A stretch of DNA of 64,000 nucleotides from Capra hircus (taxonomy: Eukaryota > Chordata > Mammalia > Artiodactyla > Bovidae): the NCBI RefSeq assembly GCF_001704415.2, contig NC_030808.1, forward strand, positions 135,857,089-135,921,088. The letters run 5' to 3'. The translations under genes and the position numbers were made by a program. The notes below the pieces were generated by a model, which saw only the letters and a program-made list of their open reading frames with translations, did not search any database and was not told where the DNA came from. Positions within the stretch are counted from its first letter, which is position 1; each line of letters begins with the position of its first letter. Below, in pieces: positions 54,871-64,000 of the stretch.

Positions 54871-55011
54871 CAGCAGTTTCCAAAATGGGACCAGCAGAAT
54901 CCACATCATCTAGAAATTTGTCAGAAATACAAATTATCAGGCCTTATTTCATACATTCTGAATCAGGAAGTCTGAGTGTCCGGGCTGGCAACTCAAGTTT
55001 AAGAACCAAAG
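54871..55011. mobile_element. Old non-autonomous DNA transposon, hAT type
   Basis: 'cagcagtttccaaaatggg', 'gaccagcagaatccacatc', 'gtcagaaatacaaattatc', 'ctgaatcaggaagtctg' and 'caagtttaagaacca' follow the order of a small mammalian MER-type hAT element with 'cagtg...gagaaccactg' ends. Family left open. It starts right at the truncated edge of the BovB. Confidence 0.6.
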
Positions 55012-56364
55012 TCTTAGGAGATTAGAGTTTTGCTTCATTAAGTTCAAGAATTTGTATAATACCTGTTTCAAGTCAGAGTTTTGAAAAGAATAAAAAAAGA
55101 ATACCAGTATCTCTCTGGCCCTGCTCTACAAGTTAGTAATGAATTCACACACCCTTTGGCTATTCTGGCCACCCAGCAATGCTTGCTGCCTCCTCAGACC
55201 ATTAGAGGTATGGTCAATTCCTGATACAACCAAAAATGTCACAAACATGCTGATCAAATCACATGGGAGGATTTGTGGACAGAAAGCAATGGAAGGTGTA
55301 ATCCTCTTAGAATGAAAGAAGTGTGGAAAAAGAAAAAAAATCACCTATTGGAGTGTGTGAATAAGGTCTACAGTGGAAGGATGATGTGAAAATGCATCCT
55401 TTTACATATCCAGCACCAACTACTTATTTCTGCTTGTCTTCCTGCCTGCCAGTGTCTGAAATTGGGGTTACATACTCAAATTAGGGCAAGCTACTTTACC
55501 TGGTGACCTTCTCCTTAACCTCCTTCCCTACACTCAAATCAACTCCAGAATTGCCAGAGTTTGAGTTTATGAAGCTCTTGCAACATCTAGACCCCTTGAT
55601 TTTCTTCCTTTTCATTTATTTGCTTATCTGATTGCATTTGCACCAGTTTTCTGAGAGATGGATGGGAGAAAATGGAGAAAAAAAAAAGTGGGCAAAATAG
55701 GCTTGGTGAAGAAGAGCTACAATTACAATGGAAGCTAAAATACAGGATTTGTCATTAATGGGCAGATTTCATTATCCTGTACTGTTCTATAAGGAGTGCT
55801 GTCTCCAGTTACCAACCTGGAAAGAAAATCCGTAATAACTACAAATTGCAATGCCTGAGAGTTCCTATTGTATGCTAATGTTGCACCAAAGCTAAGATCA
55901 CTCTATATTCACTGGCAGAAGGCTGCACCTCCTGCAAGGTGTTAAGATGATTGTACAAGTCACAACAATCAATTAAAACTGCAATTATCAAACAGAATAT
56001 AAAACACACTGAAAAATACCTATGGCACGGACTTACTGACTTATGTATAAACTCATTCAACAGCAAGCAGCATTTCTAATTTTTTCCACCATAATCTTTA
56101 TGAGTTTTAGAAATTAAGTAATTTTTATAATTAAAGAGGAATACTCATGTTACACATAAAACCAAGCAAATGGATATACACTGTGTCTAATAACAATGCA
56201 AAAGTTTCCAAAGGATATTTTTGGTTATAATATTTGTCCTATTCCCTTTAGAATAGTTAGATTATCACTCTAAACTCTCCCCAGAGACACATGTTATCTC
56301 AATTTTGACAGACATATCACATAAAAGGAATCATATGTCATGGAACATTGTAATGGGAATGAAC
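55012..56364. other. No recognised feature
   Basis: About 1.35 kb of unassigned DNA without a tandem array or supported gene. Confidence 0.45.
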
Positions 56365-56535
56365 ATTGGGAATCATCTAATCCAACCCTTTCTCATTTTA
56401 TGAGCAAAGATATTGAGACTCAGGAGATTTAATATTTGCCCAGGATTACACAGCTTGCCAGTGGCTTAGTGAGAATTAGCACTTTCCCCTTGACTCTAAT
56501 ATATTGTTCTTTCCACTGTATCATTCTGCCCCTAG
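56365..56535 (-). mobile_element. MIR SINE, antisense
   Basis: 'cattttatgagcaaagat', 'gagactcaggagatttaat', 'ttgcccaggattacacagct' and 'gccagtggcttagtgagaat' are the antisense MIR order. Confidence 0.75.
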
Positions 56536-57137
56536 CTTTCAGGTAGAGCTAACCAAGGACCTGACTGCACCAGAAGCTCAGAGAATAGAAGCTCCTGATC
56601 AGAGTTTTCCCACTACATACTTCTCTCTATGTCTGTGTTTGGCTGAAATCTAATCATCACACGCTTAAACCATGTACACTTCTTCAGGTGGTGACCCACA
56701 GATCTGCCTTGAGCATACTCTTAGGACAACACATTTTTCTTTCAGGGGCTTGTACTAGCCTTGTAGGGATGCTGCAAGGAGGAAGCTCTCTACTAATTAG
56801 AAAAATAAAAATAAACTATGATTCCTAGGATTCAAAGAGTCAGATACAGATTTTAAGATTTTCAAACTCAGAAAAAGATGAGACAGAAGTATTTATAAGA
56901 TATTTAATTCCTCAGTGACTGCCTTCCAGGACCAAATGGCATGAAAGTCAGTTAATCTGTAAATGTTCCATATGCAAGAGATCACCAATAATCTATTTTT
57001 CTAAGGGCTCTGCTGTTCAAAACCCTACAGTGTCTCCCTCACACAGAATAAAAGCTAAAGTTCTTAGACTGCACAGTAGGTTTTTTAATAATCTGTTTAA
57101 CACCATTTAAATAATATTAATTACTTGCTCTTGTAAA
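56536..57137. other. Mostly unrecognised; possible old repeat at 57010-57100
   Basis: 'aaaccctacagtgtctccc' followed by 'acagaataaaagctaaagtt' resembles the unnamed old repeat suspected at 20300. Otherwise nothing seen. Confidence 0.35.
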
Positions 57138-57620
57138 ACCCATGCTGTATTAACTACCTATTACTGTGAAACAAATTAGCCCAAAACGTAGTGGCTTAGA
57201 ACAACAATAAATACCCACAGAGATTCTGTGGGTCAGGAGTCTGAGAGCAGCTTTACTGGCTGCTTCTAGTTCAGGGTCTCCCATGACGTTGCAGTCACCT
57301 GAAAGCTTGACTAGAAGTGGAAGATCTGCTGCCAAGATGGCTTTCCCCATAGCCTTGCCGCGGGCACCTCCCCAAAGAAATGCTGGTCTCTTAGGGGATG
57401 GCAGCTATTTCCCTTCAAAAACAGAGACTCAGGAAAGCCAGCTTCAAGCTACAAGGTCTGCTTTGACCTAGCCTCAAAATCAGACATCATCCTCTTTGTA
57501 ATACCCTATTGGTAACACAGGCCAGCCCAATCCCATTTGGTAGGGGACTATACAAAGGTGTCAATACCAGCAGGTGGGATTGTAGGAGGGCTATTGGAGG
57601 CTAGCTACTGTACACCCCAT
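57138..57620 (-). mobile_element. MLT1-like LTR (MaLR), antisense
   Basis: 'ctacctattactgtgaaac', 'aacgtagtggcttagaaca', 'gattctgtgggtcaggagtc', 'agttcagggtctcccatg' and, at the far end, 'aggctagctactgta' are the reverse complement of an old MaLR LTR related to 27118-27655. Solo and non-coding. The frame at 57283-57471 belongs to the LTR. Confidence 0.6.
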
Positions 57621-57699
57621 ACCAGCCACCACACTCTGCCATTTTGCCACATGGTTGGCCCCTCTGCCTCCTGCTCATATTAGAATGGTTAGGAAAAAA

Positions 57700-57880
57700 A
57701 GCACGTGATCTATAGTTAGTGAAACTGGGTTCAATCTCAGTCAGTCAAAGCCTGGAGTCTGATTATGAGCAAATCTCTTAGTTTTCCCTCCTATATCTGT
57801 AACAGAAATACTATAATCCCTACTGAAAAAAGTAAGTGTGGTTACTAAATGAAGTTCAGTATAGAAAACTACTTTGTAGA
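57700..57880 (+). mobile_element. MIR SINE
   Basis: 'actgggttcaatctcagtc', 'gattatgagcaaatctctta' and 'gttttccctcctatatctgt' follow MIR order, diverged. Confidence 0.65.
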
Positions 57881-58079
57881 CTGCAGGTAAGTAAAATTGT
57901 TTCTCAACCACCACTTTCCTTCTAGGAGTGCCTGTACACCACTGTTTCTTAAACTTTCTGCTCTCCATTGAAAGTCCCAGTGTCCTCTTCTCGGTTCTGA
58001 CAGCACCACATGTATTCCTACACAGTCTTCTCACACTGTGCATTTATTATAAGTATTTGTTTAAATGAAATTCACTCCT

Positions 58080-58165
58080 ACTAGCTTATACATTTCTTCA
58101 GGTCAGAATCTCTCATATTACTGTCTATTATAAAATAGTCAATAAATGTTTGATTAATCAAACTA
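58080..58165 (+). mobile_element. Possible L2 3' end
   Basis: 'cattattacttcaggtcag'-type text (58090-58110) followed by 'aatagtcaataaatgtttga' resembles the 3' end of L2, whose copies end in '...aataaatgtttgtt'. Weak. Confidence 0.35.
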
Positions 58166-58398
58166 GCATGCCTTTATCCTTTAATCACCATCCAAAGAGA
58201 CAGGAAGGCCTTTCTGCACACACAGTCCATGGGATACACATGATAGAACAGAGAAAGGTTAATTTTAGTTCTAGACAGTCAGAGCATCTTGACGCCTACG
58301 ATGGAGAAAATAGTTTGGCACTTTGGAACATGTCTCGGATATCAAAAGCTGAGCTCCTAGGATAAATGATGATTTTGGGGGAACTGGGGAATACATGG

Positions 58399-58424
58399 CC
58401 AGCCAGTCTATCCCTCCACTGACA
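58399..58424 (+). repeat. Direct repeat, copy 1 (26 bases, exact)
   Basis: Starts 'ccagccagtctatccctcc' and matches 60246-60271 exactly over 26 bases. Not part of a repeat I recognise. Confidence 0.85.
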
Positions 58425-58451
58425 GAGGAGAGCCAGAGGAGTTTGGGGATA

Positions 58452-59023
58452 AGAGTGCAACAGGCAGAATTCTAAGGATGTACCTCCCCTGACATTTCCT
58501 GTTCCTGGCTACTAATCCAGCCATTAATTTTGGTATTGCTCTTTAGGGACTTCACAGATGATATTAAGGTTATTCATAAGCTGACCTTAAGACAGAGGTA
58601 TCATCTGGGTGGGTCCAATGTAATTACCTCAGTCAGAGAAGTCAGGAGAGGCACAGGCAAAGGAAGGTAGAAAAAATGAGAAAGGAGGGAAGGTCAGAGA
58701 GATTCAAAATGTGAGGACTCAACCCACCATTGCTGCCTTTGAAGATGGAAGAAGGGAGCCATGAGCCAAGGAAAGAACAACCCCCAGTTGACAGGCAGCA
58801 AAGAAATGCGGGTCTTGGGCATCAAAGGCAAGAAACTGGGACATTCTAACAACCAAGTAAGCCTGAAGTGAACCTTGATTTCGGTCTTATAAAACCCAAG
58901 TCTGTGAAGTCAGTTAAGTCACCCCGGACTCCTAACACTGCACTGTAAGATAATCAAATGCATGTTATTTGAGCTGCTAAATGTCCAGTAATTTGTTATG
59001 GCAGCAATGGAAAACTAATGCAA
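58452..59023 (+). mobile_element. MLT1-like LTR (MaLR)
   Basis: 'caggcagaattctaaggatg' at the start, 'cacagatgatattaaggtta', 'catctgggtgggtccaatgt', 'gagggaaggtcagagagatt', 'ccatgagccaaggaaag' and the end 'tttgttatggcagcaatgg' then 'aaaactaatgca' fit an MLT1-type LTR. Solo; no gag or pol nearby. Confidence 0.7.
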
Positions 59024-59699
59024 AGAGTAAGAGGGTTTCTGAAAAGAAAACAGAGCCTTCTCTCCCTATCTGCACTTTGAACCAAGTCTATGTGGGTGGG
59101 GGATAAAGCAAAAGAAACCTCAGGTGAGTTCAGAAGCTGAGAGAAGCTTAGCACGTAGCAGGATCTGGAAGGATGGAAGAGCCGGCAGCACAAGGAGAGC
59201 AGGGACATGCATGGGGGCCACCATACAGGTCTGTGCTTTCTAGTGAGATGAGGGAGAAAACCAAGAGTTTCCCCCAAAGTATCAGAGAGGAAGGCCTGAG
59301 GTATCAGCAGGGTCTGGGGCCTGGAAGGCAGAATGAAAACTTTCAGCTGTGCACTCAGCAGAACCAAAGACCGCTGGAAACCCTACATCTGAATGGAAGT
59401 GTCACAGATCTCAGAATAACACCTAATCCCAAGAAACTTACCCTGAGGGAGAAACAAAGTATAAAAAGGAAGGAAGAAACCCAAAATCAACTGAGTGTTT
59501 GCTCAAACTAGAGAAGGAGGGGAAGTGTCTGGAAGTTTCTGAATTTACCATTAAGTTGGCAAGATTTCATTTTTAGCCAAAAGAGAAAAATGGAGGCTCA
59601 AGAGGTAAGAAAATTCGGTTATAAACAAAGTTTTATTTTGTATACCAAGTCTGTGACTGCTGATAATTGCCAGAGACAGATGCCATTTATCAAAGTTAT
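59024..59699. other. No recognised feature
   Basis: Unassigned. Overlapping frames on both strands at 58996-59511 (up to 123 residues) show no known domain, and having both strands open argues against either. Confidence 0.45.
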
Positions 59700-59900
59700 T
59701 ATCTTCCAAAAGCCATACTTCACATTCATCCTATAATTTAATATCCATAATAACCCTCCAAGCCTTGCACTGCTATCAGCTCTATTTCATAAGTAGAGAA
59801 ACCAAGACTAAGAGACATGAAGAAAATAGTCCAGAACGTGACAACTGGCAAATGGTAGATTCCAGATTCAAATATCTACCCACCTAGTATTTCCTCTTTG
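59700..59900 (-). mobile_element. MIR SINE, antisense, diverged
   Basis: 'tatttcataagtagagaaac', 'caagactaagagacatgaag' and 'tagattccagattcaaat' are consistent with antisense MIR. Confidence 0.5.
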
Positions 59901-60099
59901 AATTCCTTTCAGTGAGTGTGCAGAAGGGATGCTACTATTTATGAAAGCATTTATAAATTAATCTGTGATTATACTACCTATAAGACGACTTTTATGAATT
60001 CTTTGGTATCTCAATAATAGCAATAGCATCTGTTAACTTATCTTGAAAGCACAGACATGCCAAGCAGCTCTAAGTGGCTTTTGTGGATCATTTAAAAAT

Positions 60100-60215
60100 T
60101 ACGGTTTTCTCCTTTTTGTAGATGAGAAAAGTGAGGCCCTGACTTGTCTGAGTACACAGAGTAAGAGGCAGGCCCGAGATCTGAACCCAGGCACTCTGAC
60201 TCCAGTCTTTGTGTT
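60100..60215 (-). mobile_element. MIR SINE fragment, antisense
   Basis: 'tagatgagaaaagtgaggcc', 'gagtacacagagtaagaggc' and 'gatctgaacccaggcactct' then 'gactccagtctttg' are the antisense MIR order. Confidence 0.75.
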
Positions 60216-62495
60216 TACCCATGGGCTGCACCCCAGTCTATCCCTCCAGCCAGTCTATCCCTCCACTGACACAGCATTCCTACCTTGAGTCACCCTTAAG
60301 ACCTAGAGGTCAACAAGAAATGCCACACTGGCCCAGAAGAGAGATTCTGGAAGCAGCATGGAGGGGTGTTTATAGAAGAGCACTGTTACACTCTATGACT
60401 ACACTTATTAAGGTTTAGCTGTCCGTGAAGTGATCTATCTTGCTTTTCTTAACCTACTTCATTGCTTTGATGCTTAAGAGACACCATCAATTCAATAATA
60501 GCTACTGAGGTTATAAGCAAACACATTTATTATAAGTCCTATTCAAAGTTCAGAAATATTAAGAGTGTCAATAATAAGGATGTGTATTTACATTTTTCAG
60601 CTTGTAGCACCTCATGAAAAAAACAAATTCAAGTTCATTTATCCAATACTTTCTAAAAGCCAAGACTATGGAGTCAGAGATAAATGACACAGTCCTGGTC
60701 TCACTGGACTCACAGGGATACTTTAGCCAACAGCATGTGACACTAAGTGAGCAAACTGGAGGAGCAACTAGCTGCAAGGGGAGGGACTATGAGGAAAAGC
60801 TTTCTGGAAGAAGCCATGCTATCAGAATTCAATTTGTAGGATCGGAGAGCAAAGAGGTGGTCAAGATTTTAAAAAGAAGAGGCTATGACTTATTTAAGGG
60901 GCTGTAAACACAGTTGAAAAACTTATTTCACTGACTTCTACTGAACTAACTCCTGAATTAACACTCTCTATTCTCTCTGAAAGACATCTTGACACTCAAG
61001 CCAAATACTAATGGATTCTCTCCAGTGGGCCAGGGCACTTGATGTCTCACCCAGGTGAGGGAAATGTTTGCCAAGAGTCACTTGTATTGGTTCCCAATAT
61101 ATGTATGCCAGTTGTGCTTGGCTTTATAATCAAATTAATTTAATTAAACATTATATTATTTAATTAAATATGTCAATGAAACATGAGTGAAAAAAAAGAG
61201 TTACTGTGTCTAAGAAAACTAGGTTGAATCTTTCAAAACGACTCAAAAAGATTAGCTGCCAAAAAGTTACTGTCAAATTACAAGTGAGTGAGATGGCTAT
61301 AAAAGACTGGAAAATATAACAACCTAGAAGATTCTGCTCTTTTATTCACTCTACTTGAAAGAAACTCAATTGAAATCATGAGACATATTATGGGTGTGGT
61401 TACACAAGAACATTGATGAGGTACTTTGACAAGTAGAGCCACATTCAAGGCAAAGGCTTTGGCCCTATATCAAAAGATTGCTGAAGAAATGCAAACACAT
61501 GTTTTAAGTTAAAATAAAAAATTTTAATGTATCATTTTTAGGTCTCTATTTTAACCAATATTTGTATTAAAAATTATGTCTCAGATCAGAAGGTTTACAC
61601 TGTAATTTAAGAAGACTGAAGCCAGGATTATAAATAGGCAAGTATCAACAGATGAGGCTAGAGAAGTTGGCAATATAACCGCAAGGTCTGCACACATGCA
61701 AGAACATGTAGCTTCACACAGAGAACACAGCAGAGGCACTGGTGTGACAAGATTCCTGGTTGAGAAAGGTCATATGGGAAACATGGAGAATGCTTTGGAG
61801 AATCAAGACTAGATGCTGTTGAATAAATCTGTGAAGAAATGATGAAGCTTTAACTGAGGCTGGTATAGTGAGAGGAACAAAGTTTGCAGTCAGTGCATGA
61901 GATAAAGTACCTGGTGAGCTGGTACAACAGTGGTGAAGTGCTACGGCAATGGGAGCTGTCACTGCAATCTTATGGACAGTATCTGGCATAGGGGACTCGA
62001 ACTCTACATATTTACAATTTTAAAGAGGACTCTTTTGGGGGTTTTAAGCAAATCGTAATGCATCACCATTTTATTGATTACATTACACGGCCCCATTGAT
62101 AAGTGTCTATCTAGGCTGAAACTCTCACTTTTTTCAGTCCATCTTCACAGAACAGTCCTGCTCTATCCTTGATTTACTTGGTCTTTCTCAGGTTGACTCA
62201 AACTCTAACCAGAAGGTTTAGGTAAGAAACCTAAATTAAATATTCTCACAATGGGAATTCCACAGCTAGTTCTTTATAAAGTCATGGATGAGATCACTGC
62301 AGCATCCATACAGAGTAATGGATATGATAAGGCTTATCTTCCTTTACTAACAGATCTAGTCACAAGAAAATAATAGTAAGCCACGTCTGTCTCATTGGAT
62401 AATTACTAAATGATGCCAAACTACAAATAAAGCTACATAGAAATCTAACATTTAGATAGAAGTAAAACAATAAAATAGGTAATAGTAAAGGATAT
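60216..62495. other. 2.3 kb with almost nothing recognised
   Basis: Starts with a tandem pair of a 17-base unit at 60233-60266 and the second copy of a 26-base exact repeat (60246-60271). An A/T stretch around 61130-61170 holds the palindrome 'atttaattaaat'. The rest has no named repeat or gene; the 91-residue antisense frame at 61714-61989 has no known motif. Confidence 0.45.
60246..60271 (+). repeat. Direct repeat, copy 2 (26 bases, exact)
   Basis: Exact match to 58399-58424. Its first part overlaps a local duplication, 'cagtctatccctccagc' at 60234-60250 and 'cagtctatccctccact' at 60251-60267. Confidence 0.85.
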
Positions 62496-62641
62496 AGCAT
62501 GCTTGGGGCTGGTGCATGGGGATGACCCAGAGAGATGTTATGGGGAGGGAGGTGGGAAGGGGGTTCATGTTTGGGAACGCATGTAAGAATTAAAGATTTT
62601 AAAATTAAAAAAATAAAAAATAAAAATAAATTAAAAAAATA
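62496..62641 (+). mobile_element. L1-BT-type LINE, 3' UTR end
   Basis: 'gcatgcttggggctggtgc', 'gggatgacccagagagatg', 'gttatggggagggaggtgg' and an A-rich tail with 'aattaaagattttaaaatt'. It corresponds to the last third of the copy at 184-592. No clear target duplication seen. Confidence 0.8.
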
Positions 62642-63139
62642 AGAAAACAATGTAAGTAATTTTAAAGCAACCTCTTCAGTGCCACCCGTATACACACATG
62701 ATTACTCAAACAGAAAGGCAAAGTGATAAAAACTGCACATGAAATGATATTTTCACTTTATAATAAAATAAATTTATAAGGTGGCTGATAATAAACAAAG
62801 TGGCTTCACATATATTTCATTCATTAATTTACCTCCTATGATAAAGACATTATCATACCATATATGAAAAATAGACTCTATAAAGTATATAATATTTTCT
62901 AAATTTATTCTTCAAAACATCACCAGTGTTATTTTTCTAAATCCTTAAAAAAAATGGTAAGTTGAAGGGTGGCATGTTATGAACAGGCAGAGGGCATACA
63001 ACAGAAAATCAATGCTCAGTAAAAGCATCCAGATTGGATTATTATCAACTCCCCTGTACTTGTATTTACAGCACAGAATCACAATAAATGCATTCTGGAA
63101 ATACTACAGAAAGAACATTAAGATATTTTAAAATGGTCA
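62642..63139. other. No recognised feature
   Basis: Very AT-rich DNA with no supported gene or tandem array. Confidence 0.45.
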
Positions 63140-64000
63140 CATTAGACTTTCATCAGAAGTCTAAACCCCACAGAGTAGGGAATGCACATAAGACTATCAG
63201 CAGATTTTTCAGCACAAATTTTGCAGGCCAGAAAAGAGTGGCACAATGTAATTAAAGTACTAAAAGAAGAAAACTTCCAACTAAGAACACTCTACCCACA
63301 GCAAATTCATTATTCAGAACTGAAAAATTTTCAGACAAGCAAAAACTAAAGGAGTTCATCAACACTAAACTGACATTACAAAAACCTTAAGTTAAAAGGA
63401 CTCAAGTTGAAAACAGCTAATTCGTAACAAGAGCACATATGAAAGAATAAATCTCACTGGAAAAGTAAATATATAGTAAAGATAATGATTAATTACTTAT
63501 AAAGCTAATGTACAGGTTAAAAGATAAAACCAGTAAAAGTAACTATGATTATAATAATTGGTTATAGAATACACAAAATAAACATGTAAAATATGACATC
63601 AAAAACTTAAAATATGTAGAGGGGTGGTGAGTAAAAATCTTGAGTTTATAAAACACTTAAGTTGGTATCAATGTAAAATAGATTGCATAAATAAAATTTG
63701 CTATATGTAACCCTCATATGGCAAAAACCTATAGCAAACAGAAAAAGATAAAGAAAAATAAATAAATATAAACATAACCACTAAAGAAAGTCAAATGACA
63801 AAAGAGGGAAGAAAAGAAAAAGGAACAGATATGTTCACTTCAGCAGCATCTATACTAAAATTGGAACCATACAGAGAAGATTATCATGGCCCCATGCAAG
63901 GATGACATGCAAATTTGTGAAGTGTTGCATATTTTTAACAAAGAGATAGAACATTTAAGGAAGAAACAAACACAGATGAAGAATATAATAACTGGAAAGA
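63140..64000 (+). mobile_element. Old L1 fragment (end of ORF1 region)
   Basis: 'gcagatttttcagcacaaat', 'ttgcaggccagaaaagagtg', 'acactctacccacagcaaat' and 'ttttcagacaagcaaaaact' follow the order of the ORF1 region of old L1. After 63400 it decays into A-rich sequence and may reach the window end. A U6 pseudogene is inserted at 63831. Confidence 0.55.
63831..63936 (+). pseudogene. U6 snRNA pseudogene
   Basis: Full-length match to the U6 spliceosomal RNA: 'ttcagcagcatctatacta', 'aaaattggaac' then 'atacagagaagatta', 'catggccccatgcaagg', 'atgacatgcaaatttgtga', ending in 'catattttt'. Changes include g-to-a in the 5' stem, loss of a base in the 'ccctgcgcaagg' region and changes in the AGC triad area ('ttatcatgg' for 'ttagcatgg'). 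There is no TATA box about 25 bases upstream, so it is a dispersed non-functional copy. Confidence 0.88.

Noticed and set aside
58996..59511. Overlapping 123- and 112-residue frames on opposite strands
   Set aside because: No domain, no start context and no neighbouring exon; both strands open suggests composition rather than coding.
63831..63936. Functional U6 gene
   Set aside because: It carries changes in conserved positions and lacks a TATA box upstream; I call it a pseudogene.
1..64000. CRISPR array, operon or phage-like system
   Set aside because: The repeated units are SINEs, LINEs and microsatellites with target duplications; no spaced short direct-repeat array or bacterial-type gene organisation exists.

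Overview
This window looks like gene-free (intergenic or deep intronic) DNA from a ruminant nuclear genome, most likely a bovid. The evidence is its repeat content: many Bov-tA and Bov-A2 SINEs, BovB (RTE-type) LINEs, L1-BT-type L1 3' ends and CHR SINEs, on a background of repeats shared by placental mammals (MIR, old L1, MER5A, Tigger1, MLT1-like LTRs). I cannot tell cattle from sheep, goat or buffalo. I see no host protein-coding gene, no functional RNA gene, no CRISPR array and no prokaryotic or viral operon. The longer open frames are pieces of BovB, L1 or SINE, or uninformative frames. Family names come from recognising sequence, not from a database search, and most boundaries are good to about 5-20 bases. 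|| Layout. 1-5 kb: a 5'-truncated L1-BT copy with a clean 15-base target duplication, an old antisense L1 3' UTR split by a SINE, a Bov-A2, then an old LINE-like repeat split by a SINE and by a solo LTR. 5-13.7 kb: antisense BovB, MIR, MER5A, sense BovB, then two BovB copies abutting at their truncated 5' ends. 13.7-16.6 kb: a decayed L1 ORF2 and 3' UTR. 16.6-20.7 kb: mostly unrecognised DNA. 20.7-26.3 kb: an old L1 carrying a Tigger1 transposon, which itself carries two SINEs and a BovB with a long open reverse transcriptase frame; a small Tigger-type MITE and a SINE follow. 26.3-34 kb: few young insertions, with an MLT1-like LTR, MIRs, an old hAT-type element and an unexplained inverted pair of ~240-base sequences. 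34-42 kb: SINE clusters, microsatellites and two BovB copies. 42.1-45.7 kb: a BovB of 3.6 kb that keeps its 5' region but lacks the reverse transcriptase core. 46-55 kb: CHR, an old antisense L1 with three later insertions, more SINEs, a second BovB with an internal deletion and an antisense BovB. 55-64 kb: MIR, MLT1-like LTRs, an L1-BT tail, an L1 fragment and a U6 snRNA pseudogene. || How it works together: there is no pathway here. The content is a record of transposition. BovB supplies the reverse transcriptase that is thought to mobilise Bov-tA and Bov-A2, whose 3' ends resemble the BovB 3' end. Every autonomous element seen here is truncated, deleted or frame-broken. The observations most worth following are the inverted pair at 29.7/32.2 kb, the head-to-head BovB junction at 12.74 kb, the dated nest at 21.4-25.6 kb, an unexplained exact 26-base repeat at 58.4/60.2 kb, and two RFX/NF-Y-like motif clusters. 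I did not find a convincing new biological system.
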